From NCBI RefSeq assembly GCF_018860635.1, contig NZ_JAHKPT010000036.1, positions 110,038-174,037 of the forward strand: DNA of 64,000 bases, read 5' to 3'. Shown piece by piece: positions 1 to 7,985 of this stretch. Within the stretch, counting starts at the first letter, position 1; every line of letters starts with the position of its first letter. The position numbers and the translations under genes are program-made. Source of the DNA: Aliiglaciecola lipolytica (lineage in GTDB: Bacteria; Pseudomonadota; Gammaproteobacteria; Enterobacterales; Alteromonadaceae). The notes below the pieces were generated by a model that made no database searches, was not told the DNA's origin, and saw only the letters and a list, made by a program, of their open reading frames with translations.

Positions 1-566
1 GACACTACAGTGGTTAACAAAGTGGCATTGGTAGCGGTTCCATTGACCAAGTTTCCGGCATTCACAAAATCTCTAGAAACAATCCCATCAATGGGCGATT
101 TAACTTCGGTAAATTCCATTTCTAATTTAGCGTTGTCATAGGCAGCTTCAGCCATTTCGAATTCACTAAGACGCTGATCTACTTCTTCTTGCGAGATGGA
201 ATTTTTTTTACGCAAATCCAGTCCACGCTCTAGCTCTTTTTTAGCCAAAGAAACCCGAGACTTAGCGCTTTTTAAAGCAATTTCAAACGGTCTCTGATCG
301 ATTACAAACAACACGTCACCTTTATTAACCGCTTGGCCATCTTTAAAGTTTACCTTGTCTAAGTAACCGCTTACTCTAGCAACAATTTCTACCTCTTTAA
401 CCGCCCTAAAACGCCCAGTGTATTCGTCCCATTGATCAATTACCGTTTTGATTGGCTGGGCAACATCCACTTCTGGAATTGGCTGAGACTGAGGGGCTGA
501 CGGCTGTTCGCTGCATGCAGATAACAGCGTTAGAGAAAAAATGAGTGTAGCAAAACTAAGACGCAT
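1..566 (-). CDS. RND efflux periplasmic adaptor (HlyD/AcrA-type), 3'-truncated by window edge
   Basis: The reverse strand reads from ATG at 566 to the window edge without a stop. The product begins with a lipoprotein-type signal (MRLSFATLIFSLTLLSACSE, with the lipobox LSAC), then a short Pro/Gln-rich linker. A membrane-fusion domain follows: VARVSGYLDKVNFKDGQ is the first half of the barrel-sandwich/lipoyl domain, and a coiled-coil hairpin comes next (AKSRVSLAKKELERG through DNAKLEMEFTEV). The second lipoyl half, SPIDGIVSR, follows the coiled coil. This is the usual order in AcrA/MexA-type adaptors that join an inner-membrane RND pump to a TolC channel. About 188 residues are visible, and the C-terminal half and any pump gene lie outside the window. 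The substrate cannot be read from this part. The family call is secure. Confidence 0.85.
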   Translation of the reverse strand, partial: MRLSFATLIFSLTLLSACSEQPSAPQSQPIPEVDVAQPIKTVIDQWDEYTGRFRAVKEVEIVARVSGYLDKVNFKDGQAVNKGDVLFVIDQRPFEIALKSAKSRVSLAKKELERGLDLRKKNSISQEEVDQRLSEFEMAEAAYDNAKLEMEFTEVKSPIDGIVSRDFVNAGNLVNGTATNATLLTTVV

Positions 567-634
567 TCTTAGAGTCCTTAAATTGGTAATTACGGCACCC
601 AAACACTGTGGTTTAGCGCTTATTGTTAGGCCCA

Positions 635-659
635 ACTGCTAAGATTGCCTCTTAGCAGT
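635..659. promoter_or_regulatory. Perfect 10-bp inverted repeat, 5-bp loop, upstream of the RND adaptor
   Basis: ACTGCTAAGA (635-644) and TCTTAGCAGT (650-659) are exact reverse complements separated by TTGCC. The repeat lies 69 bp upstream of the adaptor start (566, minus strand), in the divergent gap before the DUF3300 gene. There is no T-run on either side, so a dimeric repressor operator, for example of a TetR-type efflux regulator, is more likely than a terminator. The regulator is not in the window. The rest of the 567-895 gap shows only AT-rich promoter-like sequence and a strong ribosome binding site (AGAGGAG) before 896. Confidence 0.45.
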
Positions 660-895
660 ATAGTTAATCTTGGATAGAACGATTAAACGATAAATTTATT
701 GCAGAATAATGTGAAAAATTTAGAGGTGAGAATCATATCTTCCAGCCAAGATTGTAACTTACTACGTGGTTAATCTGTAGAAAGATCTCAGTTAATTCAC
801 TTTAACGCTGCGAATTAAGGTGAGATTTTAAGCATTGGTTCAGCTAAGGTTAAGGACAGTCATTCTATAAGTATTCTGTAATAGAGGAGAATACT

Positions 896-2395
896 ATGAA
901 AAGCAGTACAAAATACGTTTTAGTGTACCTGACATTAATTTCGTTGACTGTGATGTTAGCTGTCAATCTTGCACAAGCGCAAGAAACACAAAATGTCATT
1001 GCCATTGAAACTGATAGTGACACAGATATTGATGAGTCTGCTCAAGAAAGTGCTTATTTACTTGATCAGGCTGAGCTAGATCAAATGCTTGCTCCAATCG
1101 CACTGTATCCAGACACAGTGCTATCACACATTTTAGTAGCCTCCACTTATCCATTGGAAGTAGTGCAAGCGGCTAGATGGCGTGAAAAAAATCAAAGCTT
1201 GTCAGAACAAGAAGTGATGGACGCGACAGCGGAGGAAGACTGGGATCCGAGTGTCAAAGCGCTGGTGCCATTTCATCAACTGTTGCAACAAATAACTGAA
1301 GATCTTAACTGGTTACAAGATTTAGGTGATGCCTTCCTAATTAACGAAGAACAAGTATTGTCTAGCGTGCAGAACCTGCGCCAAAAAGCCTATGCTCAAG
1401 GTAGTTTAGAAAACAGTGAGTATATAGAAGTGGTAGAAGAGGATAATGACATCCTTATTCAACCCGCCAGCACAGAAATTGTTTACGTACCTTATTATGA
1501 CACGCGTGTCGTTTATGGTTCATGGTGGTGGCACGACTACCCTCCAATTTACTGGCATCGTCCGGCCCATTTTTACATACATGCAGGTTTGTATTGGAGT
1601 CCACGAGTTTATGTCCGTCACAATCTATTTTGGGGTGGATTTAATTGGCGTAATCGCTACATTGTTGTGAATCATCGTTATCCATATCGCAATGGTCGTC
1701 GCGATGATGGCGTGCGCAGAGTCAGCTCTAGTGAGTATCAGCGCTGGCAGCACAACCCGACTCATAGAAGAGGCGTAAGATACGACGCGCACACACCAAA
1801 AGTGGTATACCGTCAGCAGAACCGAAATGATAATAAACGAGTGATTAGTTCTGAAGGAAAGTCTCGTGTATTAGATAAATCTAGACCGGTTCAAGTGCGC
1901 CAAAATATCAAAACAGTAAAAACCAGTACTAAGGCGCAGCAAACACAACAACGTTTGCAGACCAAGTCTAACCGAGTCAATGACTATTCAAATAAGAACG
2001 ATAAATCGAGTCAACGTCAACGGGTAGAGCGCGATAAGACAGAGCAAAAAAATGTACGCCAGGTGTCTGCCCAGTCGCGTAATAATGTAGTGCAACGTTC
2101 ACCAAAAGATTCGCAGCAAAATGCCGCGAATGTGCAACGTAATAGCAACAATATTACAAGTGACAAAGCAAGTGCGCAGCGCAAAACTAGTAATGTCTCA
2201 CGGGATAAGGTATCTAGTGCTGACCGTTCAAGTTCAAAAAGCAATAGTGCCTCGCAACAACGTTACTCGAATAAACAATCGCAGGGCGCGCAACGGAGTA
2301 CCAGAAGCTATTCAACCAATCGAGCAACCACGCCAAGGTCGAGCAATAGACCTGCACAAAAGCAGAGTCACAGAGGGAATACTAAAGAGCGCTAA
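896..2395 (+). CDS. DUF3300 family exported protein with basic Gln/Ser/Arg-rich tail
   Basis: A 499-residue protein starting at ATG 896 behind AGAGGAG. Residues 1-29 form a signal peptide ending at AQAQ. Residues of roughly 55-260 carry the DUF3300 signature: LDQMLAPIALYPDTVLSHIL, ASTYPLEVVQAARW, then a Tyr/Trp/His-rich stretch including YVPYYDTRVVYGSWWWHDYPP. The region from about residue 265 to the end is low-complexity, strongly basic and rich in Gln, Ser, Asn and Arg, with no recognisable fold. The function of DUF3300 proteins is not established. Export to the periplasm or cell envelope is inferred from the signal peptide. It stands alone on this strand with a hairpin downstream, so it is probably a single-gene transcript. 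Confidence 0.85.
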   Translation: MKSSTKYVLVYLTLISLTVMLAVNLAQAQETQNVIAIETDSDTDIDESAQESAYLLDQAELDQMLAPIALYPDTVLSHILVASTYPLEVVQAARWREKNQSLSEQEVMDATAEEDWDPSVKALVPFHQLLQQITEDLNWLQDLGDAFLINEEQVLSSVQNLRQKAYAQGSLENSEYIEVVEEDNDILIQPASTEIVYVPYYDTRVVYGSWWWHDYPPIYWHRPAHFYIHAGLYWSPRVYVRHNLFWGGFNWRNRYIVVNHRYPYRNGRRDDGVRRVSSSEYQRWQHNPTHRRGVRYDAHTPKVVYRQQNRNDNKRVISSEGKSRVLDKSRPVQVRQNIKTVKTSTKAQQTQQRLQTKSNRVNDYSNKNDKSSQRQRVERDKTEQKNVRQVSAQSRNNVVQRSPKDSQQNAANVQRNSNNITSDKASAQRKTSNVSRDKVSSADRSSSKSNSASQQRYSNKQSQGAQRSTRSYSTNRATTPRSSNRPAQKQSHRGNTKER

Positions 2396-2435
2396 AATTA
2401 GCATCTAAGGTTTTTTCAAACTTCATTTAACCCAA

Positions 2436-2478
2436 AATCAATCCATGCTAACAAAGACTTTGTGAGTATGGATTGATT
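2436..2478. terminator. 43-bp near-perfect hairpin downstream of the DUF3300 gene
   Basis: AATCAATCCATGCT (2436-2449) pairs with AGTATGGATTGATT (2465-2478), with one G-T pair in RNA. Inside it ACAAAG pairs with CTTTGT, which gives a stem of about 20 bp with a tiny loop. It starts about 40 bp after the stop codon. No U-tract follows, so it may act as a transcript-end or stability hairpin and not as a classical intrinsic terminator. Confidence 0.5.
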
Positions 2479-2545
2479 CCATTATGCGCTAAGGCGCTTG
2501 CTAATCCTCACATCTTGCGCAATTATACGGTTAAGCGGTCTTTTT

Positions 2546-2687
2546 GAACCCTATCCACAAAGTTAGTGGCACGCAGCAAAATTTAACACCTTTGAGTTGA
2601 TTGACTGGTTAACGGGGTTAAATTCGATTGAAAGCAATCCCCATAAAAGCAATCGATTCAATCACAATTTGTCTGTCGATAGGGTTC
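2546..2687. other. Intergenic segment bounded by 10-bp inverted repeats
   Basis: GAACCCTATC at 2546-2555 and its exact reverse complement GATAGGGTTC at 2678-2687 bound 122 bp. The inside also contains partial symmetry: GGGGTTAAATTCGATTGAAAG against CAATCCCC, and two copies of AAAGCAATC. No reading frame is visible. It could be a structured untranslated leader of the downstream receiver-TPR gene or a small degenerate mobile repeat. I cannot decide which. Confidence 0.3.
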
Positions 2688-2739
2688 ATGTTGTATTCGA
2701 CCTTCCACAGTAGAAATATAAGATGTTGGAATTTAAGAA

Positions 2740-4383
2740 TTGATTGAGATCCCCCCGCAAAAGCCATTAAGCAGCTTAAATGTGTTGGTAATTGATGGAC
2801 AATCGTTAGTTCACGATAGCATTAAGTCTGCGTTAATAGAGATTGGTATCAGTAATTGTAAAAGTGCTGAGAATGCCTTTTATGCACTGCGTTTATGTGA
2901 ACAAACTAAATTTGATGTAGTACTCATTTCGTTTGACATCCGTAGTGACAAAGACGGCTTCAATTTACTTGAAGAAATGCGCCTCAAAGGCCATATCAGT
3001 AAAACAACCATGGTCATATTCTTAAGCGCTGACACCTCTATGTCATTGGTGAATTGCGTGGTTGAATTGCAGCCCAGCGATTTTTGGGTGAAACCATTAG
3101 ATCGCAAAACCATGGAAAAACGCTTTAAGTACTTATTTGCGATTAAAGAAAAACTGTATAAATTATCCTACTGCATTGATAAAGCAGAGTATCCCACAGC
3201 CATCTACTACGCTGAACGCCAACTAAAAGACGAATCCCTTAGCAAATACTACCCCATGATTAACCGCTTAATCGGCGAATGTTTAATTAATCTAAAAGAA
3301 TATTCCCAAGCAGAAGCTTTTTATAAAAAACTAAGCGAACGATATAAATATGGTTGGGTTCAGGTCAATCTCGCACGCAGTTTATTAAAACAAGACAAAA
3401 TGTCTGAAGCCATAGCGCTCACCGACGCACTCCTCGAACGAGATGATACGCGCTTCACAACTTATGATGCCTTAGCCGAGTACTACATTGAAAAAGAAGA
3501 TTACGCCAAGGGTTACGAAATTATTCAAGAGGCCACCAAATTAGCGCCACGCAATCTAGACAGAAATAAAAAATCGTGGAATTTAGCACGCCTTAATCAT
3601 GATAAAAAAGGCCAATACATGGCCACCATGAACATGGCGAAATTTGCTAAAAACTCGATCCACGATACACCAGATTTAAATCTCAACGTTATCCGCGCCG
3701 CCATAGATTTAGCAGGTTCGCTAAACGGCGAAGAGGCCACTCGACTGATCACCAAAACCGAACGTGACTTATCTTTTTTCGTCAATGAATACGGACACGA
3801 CAGTCAGTTAAAAGAACAACTGGCGATTATCAATGCTCGCATGTTGAATTTGAAGAGTGATAAAAAAGGTGCCGAAGAAATTATCAAAGAGCACATGGAA
3901 ACAAGTTCAAGCAATTCTGTGGAAGATAGCCTAGACAAAGTAAAAGCATTTCATGAAATGGGCTATTGGGAAGAGTCGATTCGTTTACTTGACTCTATCA
4001 AGTCTAAAATTGAAGGCGATAGCTTTATCGGACGGGTGATCAATGAGTACCTAGATCAGGAAAGCAAAGAGCGCACAGATATTCGCTACTCTCCCAAAGA
4101 GCTAGGCGAAATGGCTTCTTCCCATTATAAAAATAAACGCTATGAACCTGCTTATGAATTGCTTACGCAAGCTTTTGTCTTAGCGCCGAAAAACCCCAAT
4201 ATGGCGTTAAGCATCCTAAAAGTCATGGTTAAATTAATTGATGAAATACATTTTGACGAAGAGCAACTTGCTTGCCTCAAACGATGCAAAGATTTACTAG
4301 ATTCCATCCCATTATCCCCCAATCAGCATAAAAAAATGGACGAATACTTGGGGGTTATCGAACCATTATTAAAATCCGCTTAA
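2740..4383 (+). CDS. Receiver-domain (degenerate) plus TPR-repeat protein
   Basis: 547 residues, with TTG at 2740 as the earliest possible start because an in-frame stop lies 6 bp upstream; a GTG at about 2782 would cut into the receiver fold. Residues about 12-130 are a response-regulator receiver: NVLVIDGQ (beta1), FDVVLISFDI (beta3), VKPL (conserved Lys). The rest is helical, with TPR-like repeats such as YSQAEAFYKKLSERY and YAKGYEIIQEATKLAPRN. By alignment with receiver-TPR relatives (FDVVxxDYxL), the phospho-acceptor Asp is replaced by Ser64, and only one acidic residue remains in the beta1 pocket. It therefore probably does not work by normal phosphorylation. No histidine kinase is adjacent. 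The TPR part implies a protein-protein adaptor role, which is inference. Confidence 0.8.
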   Translation: MIEIPPQKPLSSLNVLVIDGQSLVHDSIKSALIEIGISNCKSAENAFYALRLCEQTKFDVVLISFDIRSDKDGFNLLEEMRLKGHISKTTMVIFLSADTSMSLVNCVVELQPSDFWVKPLDRKTMEKRFKYLFAIKEKLYKLSYCIDKAEYPTAIYYAERQLKDESLSKYYPMINRLIGECLINLKEYSQAEAFYKKLSERYKYGWVQVNLARSLLKQDKMSEAIALTDALLERDDTRFTTYDALAEYYIEKEDYAKGYEIIQEATKLAPRNLDRNKKSWNLARLNHDKKGQYMATMNMAKFAKNSIHDTPDLNLNVIRAAIDLAGSLNGEEATRLITKTERDLSFFVNEYGHDSQLKEQLAIINARMLNLKSDKKGAEEIIKEHMETSSSNSVEDSLDKVKAFHEMGYWEESIRLLDSIKSKIEGDSFIGRVINEYLDQESKERTDIRYSPKELGEMASSHYKNKRYEPAYELLTQAFVLAPKNPNMALSILKVMVKLIDEIHFDEEQLACLKRCKDLLDSIPLSPNQHKKMDEYLGVIEPLLKSA

Positions 4384-4400
4384 TCAAGTCGGGATAACAA

Positions 4401-4429
4401 TTGGCAGGACGAATAAAATCACCTGCCAA
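4401..4429. terminator. Bidirectional terminator between convergent genes
   Basis: TTGGCAGG (4401-4408) pairs with CCTGCCAA (4422-4429) over a 13-bp loop, between the stop of the receiver-TPR gene and the stop of the kynureninase gene. The T-rich CTTCTCTTT on the plus-strand side and the A-rich GATAACAA on the other fit a transcript end used from both sides. Confidence 0.6.
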
Positions 4430-4436
4430 CTTCTCT

Positions 4437-5567
4437 TTAGTCGCCGCTGTTGTGCTTAAACGCAGCTATCAACAAGTCAATTTGTTGCATCGAATTGTAA
4501 ACATGAAACGACAAGCGCATTACATTACCTCGAGTATCAAAATAACAATTCTGCTTTTTTAAGCGTTGGCTAATTGCCGTGATTCGAGAGGCGGGTAATT
4601 CGATACACAAGGTGCCGCCAACATTTGCCAAATCAATTGGCTGCATCGCACCTTCGTCAAAGGTTGCTAAAAAGTACTCTGCCAATTTTCGATTGTGGGC
4701 AAAAACAGTGTTTTGACCAATCTCCAACAAGGTTTGTAAACTACCCAACGCCAAAGCATAGGGCGCAATATTTGGTGTACCTCCCCAAAACCGTTTGGCA
4801 TCGGGTGCATAGGCAAAGCGCTTAATCTCCATTTCGAAAGGATCGCTATGGGAAAACCAACCCACATCTATTGGTTTAAGTTGTTCGACAGTATTGGGAT
4901 TAACCCACATAAACCCAGCGCCTGGCCCTCCACATAGCCACTTAACGCATGAACCAAACAACGCATCTACATCCCAACGATGCAAATCAATCGGCAAGAT
5001 ACCCGCCGATTGCGCCACATCCACAGCTAGATAACAGGATTGTTGTTTACACAATTGCCCAATAGCTTCGACCGGTGCGACCTGACCCGTATTGGAGTGA
5101 ACATGGGTTGCCAGAACGCAATCAATATCTTTTTGAATATAACGCTGCCAAGTTTGAATGTTGACCGCTGACTCGAATGCCGGAATGAACACAAGTTCAA
5201 AACCGAATTGCTGCATTGCCTGTGCTACATATCCCATGGATGGAAATGCGTCTTCGTGGATCAGTATCTTGCGTTTACCGACCTGAGAATTTTCCATTGG
5301 CAAAGCCATCAACCACTTTGTAAAAGCACTGGATAAATTAGTTTGAGGACAAAAATCCGCAGCCTTTGCGTTAAACAACTTTGCTAACGAAGCACAAAAT
5401 AAATCAACGGTTTGCAACCAATCCGGCCATGCATCGCCCCCTGACAATTTCCAAGGGGTTAGAAAGTTTTCAGCCAAACTAAGTTCCGACTGTTTGCTTA
5501 AGCACCCCACTGAATGACTTAAAAAATAGGGCCCAGCGGGAAGATTGAACAAGTTAGAAAAACTCAC
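4437..5567 (-). CDS. kynU: Kynureninase (PLP-dependent)
   Basis: 376 residues of fold-type I, class V aminotransferase superfamily. HEDAFPS and DVAQSAGILPIDL mark the PLP pocket, with Asp183 as the pyridine-nitrogen ligand. FGSCVKWLCGGPGAGFMWV carries the Schiff-base Lys209 and matches the kynureninase pattern of Lys followed by GGPG. Kynureninase cleaves kynurenine to anthranilate and alanine. The start ATG overlaps the stop of the upstream dioxygenase gene (ATGA), so the two are translationally coupled. The protein is shorter than typical bacterial kynureninases (about 415 residues). No kynurenine formamidase gene is adjacent, so that step must be encoded elsewhere or occur by other means. 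Another class V lyase is possible but less likely given the neighbour. Confidence 0.8.
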   Translation of the reverse strand: MSFSNLFNLPAGPYFLSHSVGCLSKQSELSLAENFLTPWKLSGGDAWPDWLQTVDLFCASLAKLFNAKAADFCPQTNLSSAFTKWLMALPMENSQVGKRKILIHEDAFPSMGYVAQAMQQFGFELVFIPAFESAVNIQTWQRYIQKDIDCVLATHVHSNTGQVAPVEAIGQLCKQQSCYLAVDVAQSAGILPIDLHRWDVDALFGSCVKWLCGGPGAGFMWVNPNTVEQLKPIDVGWFSHSDPFEMEIKRFAYAPDAKRFWGGTPNIAPYALALGSLQTLLEIGQNTVFAHNRKLAEYFLATFDEGAMQPIDLANVGGTLCIELPASRITAISQRLKKQNCYFDTRGNVMRLSFHVYNSMQQIDLLIAAFKHNSGD

Positions 5568-6337
5568 CCTGCTTGGGTTCCGGTAGCTTGTTTTGGCACG
5601 ATAGAGTCTCTCACTTTACCGTAAGACTGTCCCCATGCATCCGTCATCTGATTCCGAATCAGCCACAATTCAGGGAAAAATTGATTCCTTGCCCCAGATT
5701 TTAATAAATCAACAGGTCGGCCTTTTAACGAATGAGATTCCATGCCGATGGTGCGCTGAATCAAGAACAGATGCTGCCAACGGAACTTCTGCAGTAATTC
5801 ATCAAATTCAACTAAACTCTCGGCGATCACATAGCTATCATCATGCTGATATTGGCTATCGTAAATAGCTTCGATAGTGGTGTTTCGGTCTTGAATATAG
5901 TGTTTATTAAATACCGTCCACAGATCCGCAGGAATCTTTACCAAAATACGAAAGCCAGGAGACTCCTGGCCACTACCATTGCCTAACTGCAAACGAATTT
6001 GTTGATACTCTTTGGGCGACATTGTTTCCAATAAGTCCATTTGTTCGCTCATCATTTTTTGCAGCATGTGTACCCGCTTCATGAGCGAAATCACACGATG
6101 ACTTTGTTCAGTTTGCATGTACTCCAATACATCGATAAGTGTGAATATCATCAACTTCATCCATAACTCTTCAACTTGATGGACAATCTGAAACTGCAGT
6201 TCGTCTGAATTACACAATTTATCTAAGGGCTTTTGGCATTGTAGTAAGGTGTCACATTGCAAATAAGCACCGTAATCAAGAATTTCTGGGTTTTCTAATA
6301 GACTGCTGTATTTTTGTCGGTACATGGGACTTTCCAA
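5564..6337 (-). CDS. kynA: Tryptophan 2,3-dioxygenase family protein, atypical C-terminal loop
   Basis: 257 residues, all-helical TDO family. It has GAYLQCDTLLQCQ, IVHQVEELWMKLM (catalytic-site His53), GSGQESPGFRIL (substrate carboxylate-binding Arg130) and FRWQHLFLIQRTIG with His189 as the likely haem ligand. The usual GTGGSSG loop after the IG motif, which contacts the substrate amino group in studied enzymes, is absent; MESHSLKGRPVDLL stands in its place. FPELWLIR then resumes the family pattern. Canonical activity opens the indole ring of tryptophan to N-formylkynurenine. The coupling to kynU supports that reaction, but the altered loop leaves room for a different substrate preference. 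Met5 is an alternative start. Confidence 0.78.
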   Translation of the reverse strand: MESPMYRQKYSSLLENPEILDYGAYLQCDTLLQCQKPLDKLCNSDELQFQIVHQVEELWMKLMIFTLIDVLEYMQTEQSHRVISLMKRVHMLQKMMSEQMDLLETMSPKEYQQIRLQLGNGSGQESPGFRILVKIPADLWTVFNKHYIQDRNTTIEAIYDSQYQHDDSYVIAESLVEFDELLQKFRWQHLFLIQRTIGMESHSLKGRPVDLLKSGARNQFFPELWLIRNQMTDAWGQSYGKVRDSIVPKQATGTQAG

Positions 6338-6467
6338 ACGTTTAATTTGGATTTTATGGTAATGGATCGGGATTTGAACATTGTTCCTGAATCACTTGAT
6401 ATTTTGCAATTTTTAGAACAAAGTTTCATTTATTCAGAAATAATAAGAACGAATGTCGGAATAAGCC

Positions 6468-6917
6468 ATGAATGATAGAGATAAACAAATCGTTTCCAAA
6501 CTAGAAGAAGATGGCCGTTTGTCCTTCGCCACCCTTGGCGATTCAATTGGTTTGAGCAAAACTCCCTGCTGGAATAGAGTAAAAGCCTTGCAACAGAAGC
6601 AGATAATTACCGGGTTTTCAGCGATTTTATCGCCACAAGCCATGGGACTTAATATTCGAGCGCTAGTCAACGTGGTCATTGACATTGGCCAACACCAGAA
6701 ATTTGAACAAGCAATTATTGAGCACGCTTCGATACGCTCCTGTCACGCAATCACAGGAGAGTTCGACTATGTATTGGAGATTTTAGCCAGGGACATAACT
6801 GACTTTGATGAATTGCTGCGAGTAGATTTAAGTAAGCTTCCTGGGGTTTTACGTTTTAACACTTCAATTACTACTCGCTTAGTTAAGCAAAACGGACATT
6901 ACAGCAAAATGCTTTAA
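6468..6917 (+). CDS. Lrp/AsnC-family transcriptional regulator, divergent from the kyn pair
   Basis: 149 residues. The N-terminal winged helix-turn-helix (DRDKQIVSKLEEDGRLSFAT, then LSKTPCWNRVKALQQKQII) and the C-terminal RAM ligand-binding half (residues about 70-145, including SCHAITGEFDYVLEIL) are typical of Lrp/AsnC proteins. It is transcribed away from the dioxygenase gene, with 130 bp between the two starts. In other proteobacteria a divergent Lrp-type protein (KynR) activates kyn genes in response to kynurenine, so the same role is inferred here. The gap is AT-rich with no clear palindrome. Confidence 0.88.
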   Translation: MNDRDKQIVSKLEEDGRLSFATLGDSIGLSKTPCWNRVKALQQKQIITGFSAILSPQAMGLNIRALVNVVIDIGQHQKFEQAIIEHASIRSCHAITGEFDYVLEILARDITDFDELLRVDLSKLPGVLRFNTSITTRLVKQNGHYSKML

Positions 6918-6938
6918 ATCACTTGCAAACATTTTGCT
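6903..6938. terminator. Hairpin spanning two convergent stop codons
   Basis: AGCAAAATG (6903-6911) and CATTTTGCT (6930-6938) are exact complements over an 18-bp loop. The stem includes the end of the Lrp gene and touches the stop of the convergent ATP-grasp gene at 6937. There is no long U-tract, so efficiency is uncertain. Confidence 0.4.
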
Positions 6939-7809
6939 AGTTGCCTCGGCCATATTTATCCACAAAACCATCGGCAAAGCGTTGTGCAGAGTCCACATCC
7001 ATATTGAAATACAATGAGGGTTCAATCAATTCAACTTCCATTGTCACGTAGGTGTCTTTGTATTTAACTAGGTCGATACGGGCATACAACGGCATTTCCG
7101 GTAAGGCTGCTAGCACCTTTTGTGCGCTCGCTAATATATGTTCGTCGGCTTCTACACTTCGAAGTTGTCCACCATGTTCTTCTTGCACTCGAAAATCATT
7201 TTGTTTGGGCACTTTAACAATGCAATGACTGTATTGTCCGTTAAAATAAAACAATGAATATTCGCCTTCGTTAATCACACTCTTTAAAAAAGGTTGGATC
7301 ATAAATGGACGAGTGGAAAATACCTCAGTCAAACCTTCTTGCTCTTCCACCACAGATTCGAGCGACAAGCGATAGGTGTAATCGGCATTTGCACTGACTA
7401 AAGGTTTGACGACGATTTCTCGGCTATTAAATTGTTCAAAAGCACCTTTCATAAATGCTAAATCGAAAGTGTTACACCAAATAGTAGGTACTATCCCCAC
7501 GCCCTTGGCTTCAAGTGACTTTAAATAGTCTTTACGGATATTCCACTGTACCAACGCTAAACTGTTCTCTAGTTTTGCTGTGCTGCTGTCTATTTGTTGT
7601 AAACGCGCTAAAAAGGCATCGGCGTTATTTTGATAATCCCATGTACTGCGAATTATCACCACTTCGTAGTCATCCCAGTTGGTACCGTCTGCATGCCAAG
7701 AAATTTCAACTGCTTCCCAGCCCATTTCTGCCAGAGGCTCGTAAGCTAGGTGATCGTAAACGAAAAAATCTTCCAGATCGTCAGTCGATAAAATTGCTAC
7801 TTTTCGCAT
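6937..7809 (-). CDS. ATP-grasp domain protein
   Basis: 290 residues. An N-terminal pre-ATP-grasp part contains WDDYEVVIIRSTWDYQNN. The ATP-grasp fold follows with KDYLKSLEAKGVGIVPT, REIVVKPLVSANADYTYRL, FMIQPFLKSVINEGEYSLFYF and the metal-binding stretch YARIDLVKYKDTYVTMEVELIEPSLYFN near the C-terminus. These proteins form carboxylate-amine or carboxylate-thiol bonds using ATP; the substrate is not recognisable. Relatives of this RSTWDY subgroup are single genes annotated as glutathione-synthetase-like or RimK-like. A short upstream A/G-rich stretch (GAGGATAACCG) serves as ribosome binding site. The family is certain; the reaction is unknown. Confidence 0.75.
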   Translation of the reverse strand: MRKVAILSTDDLEDFFVYDHLAYEPLAEMGWEAVEISWHADGTNWDDYEVVIIRSTWDYQNNADAFLARLQQIDSSTAKLENSLALVQWNIRKDYLKSLEAKGVGIVPTIWCNTFDLAFMKGAFEQFNSREIVVKPLVSANADYTYRLSLESVVEEQEGLTEVFSTRPFMIQPFLKSVINEGEYSLFYFNGQYSHCIVKVPKQNDFRVQEEHGGQLRSVEADEHILASAQKVLAALPEMPLYARIDLVKYKDTYVTMEVELIEPSLYFNMDVDSAQRFADGFVDKYGRGN

Positions 7810-7985
7810 CGGTTATCCTCCGAGTAATTGCAAATACATAGGTTATTAGGTTGAAACGCAGGATTTAGGGTAACTAAGAATCTACGCCTTCACCAGCATT
7901 GTTAAAATTTTGTTATAAATCACTGTTGCAATAGCGTGTTACTTTAGCCAAGCAACTTTCACACTGCGGTCTAACTCACTTGGCG

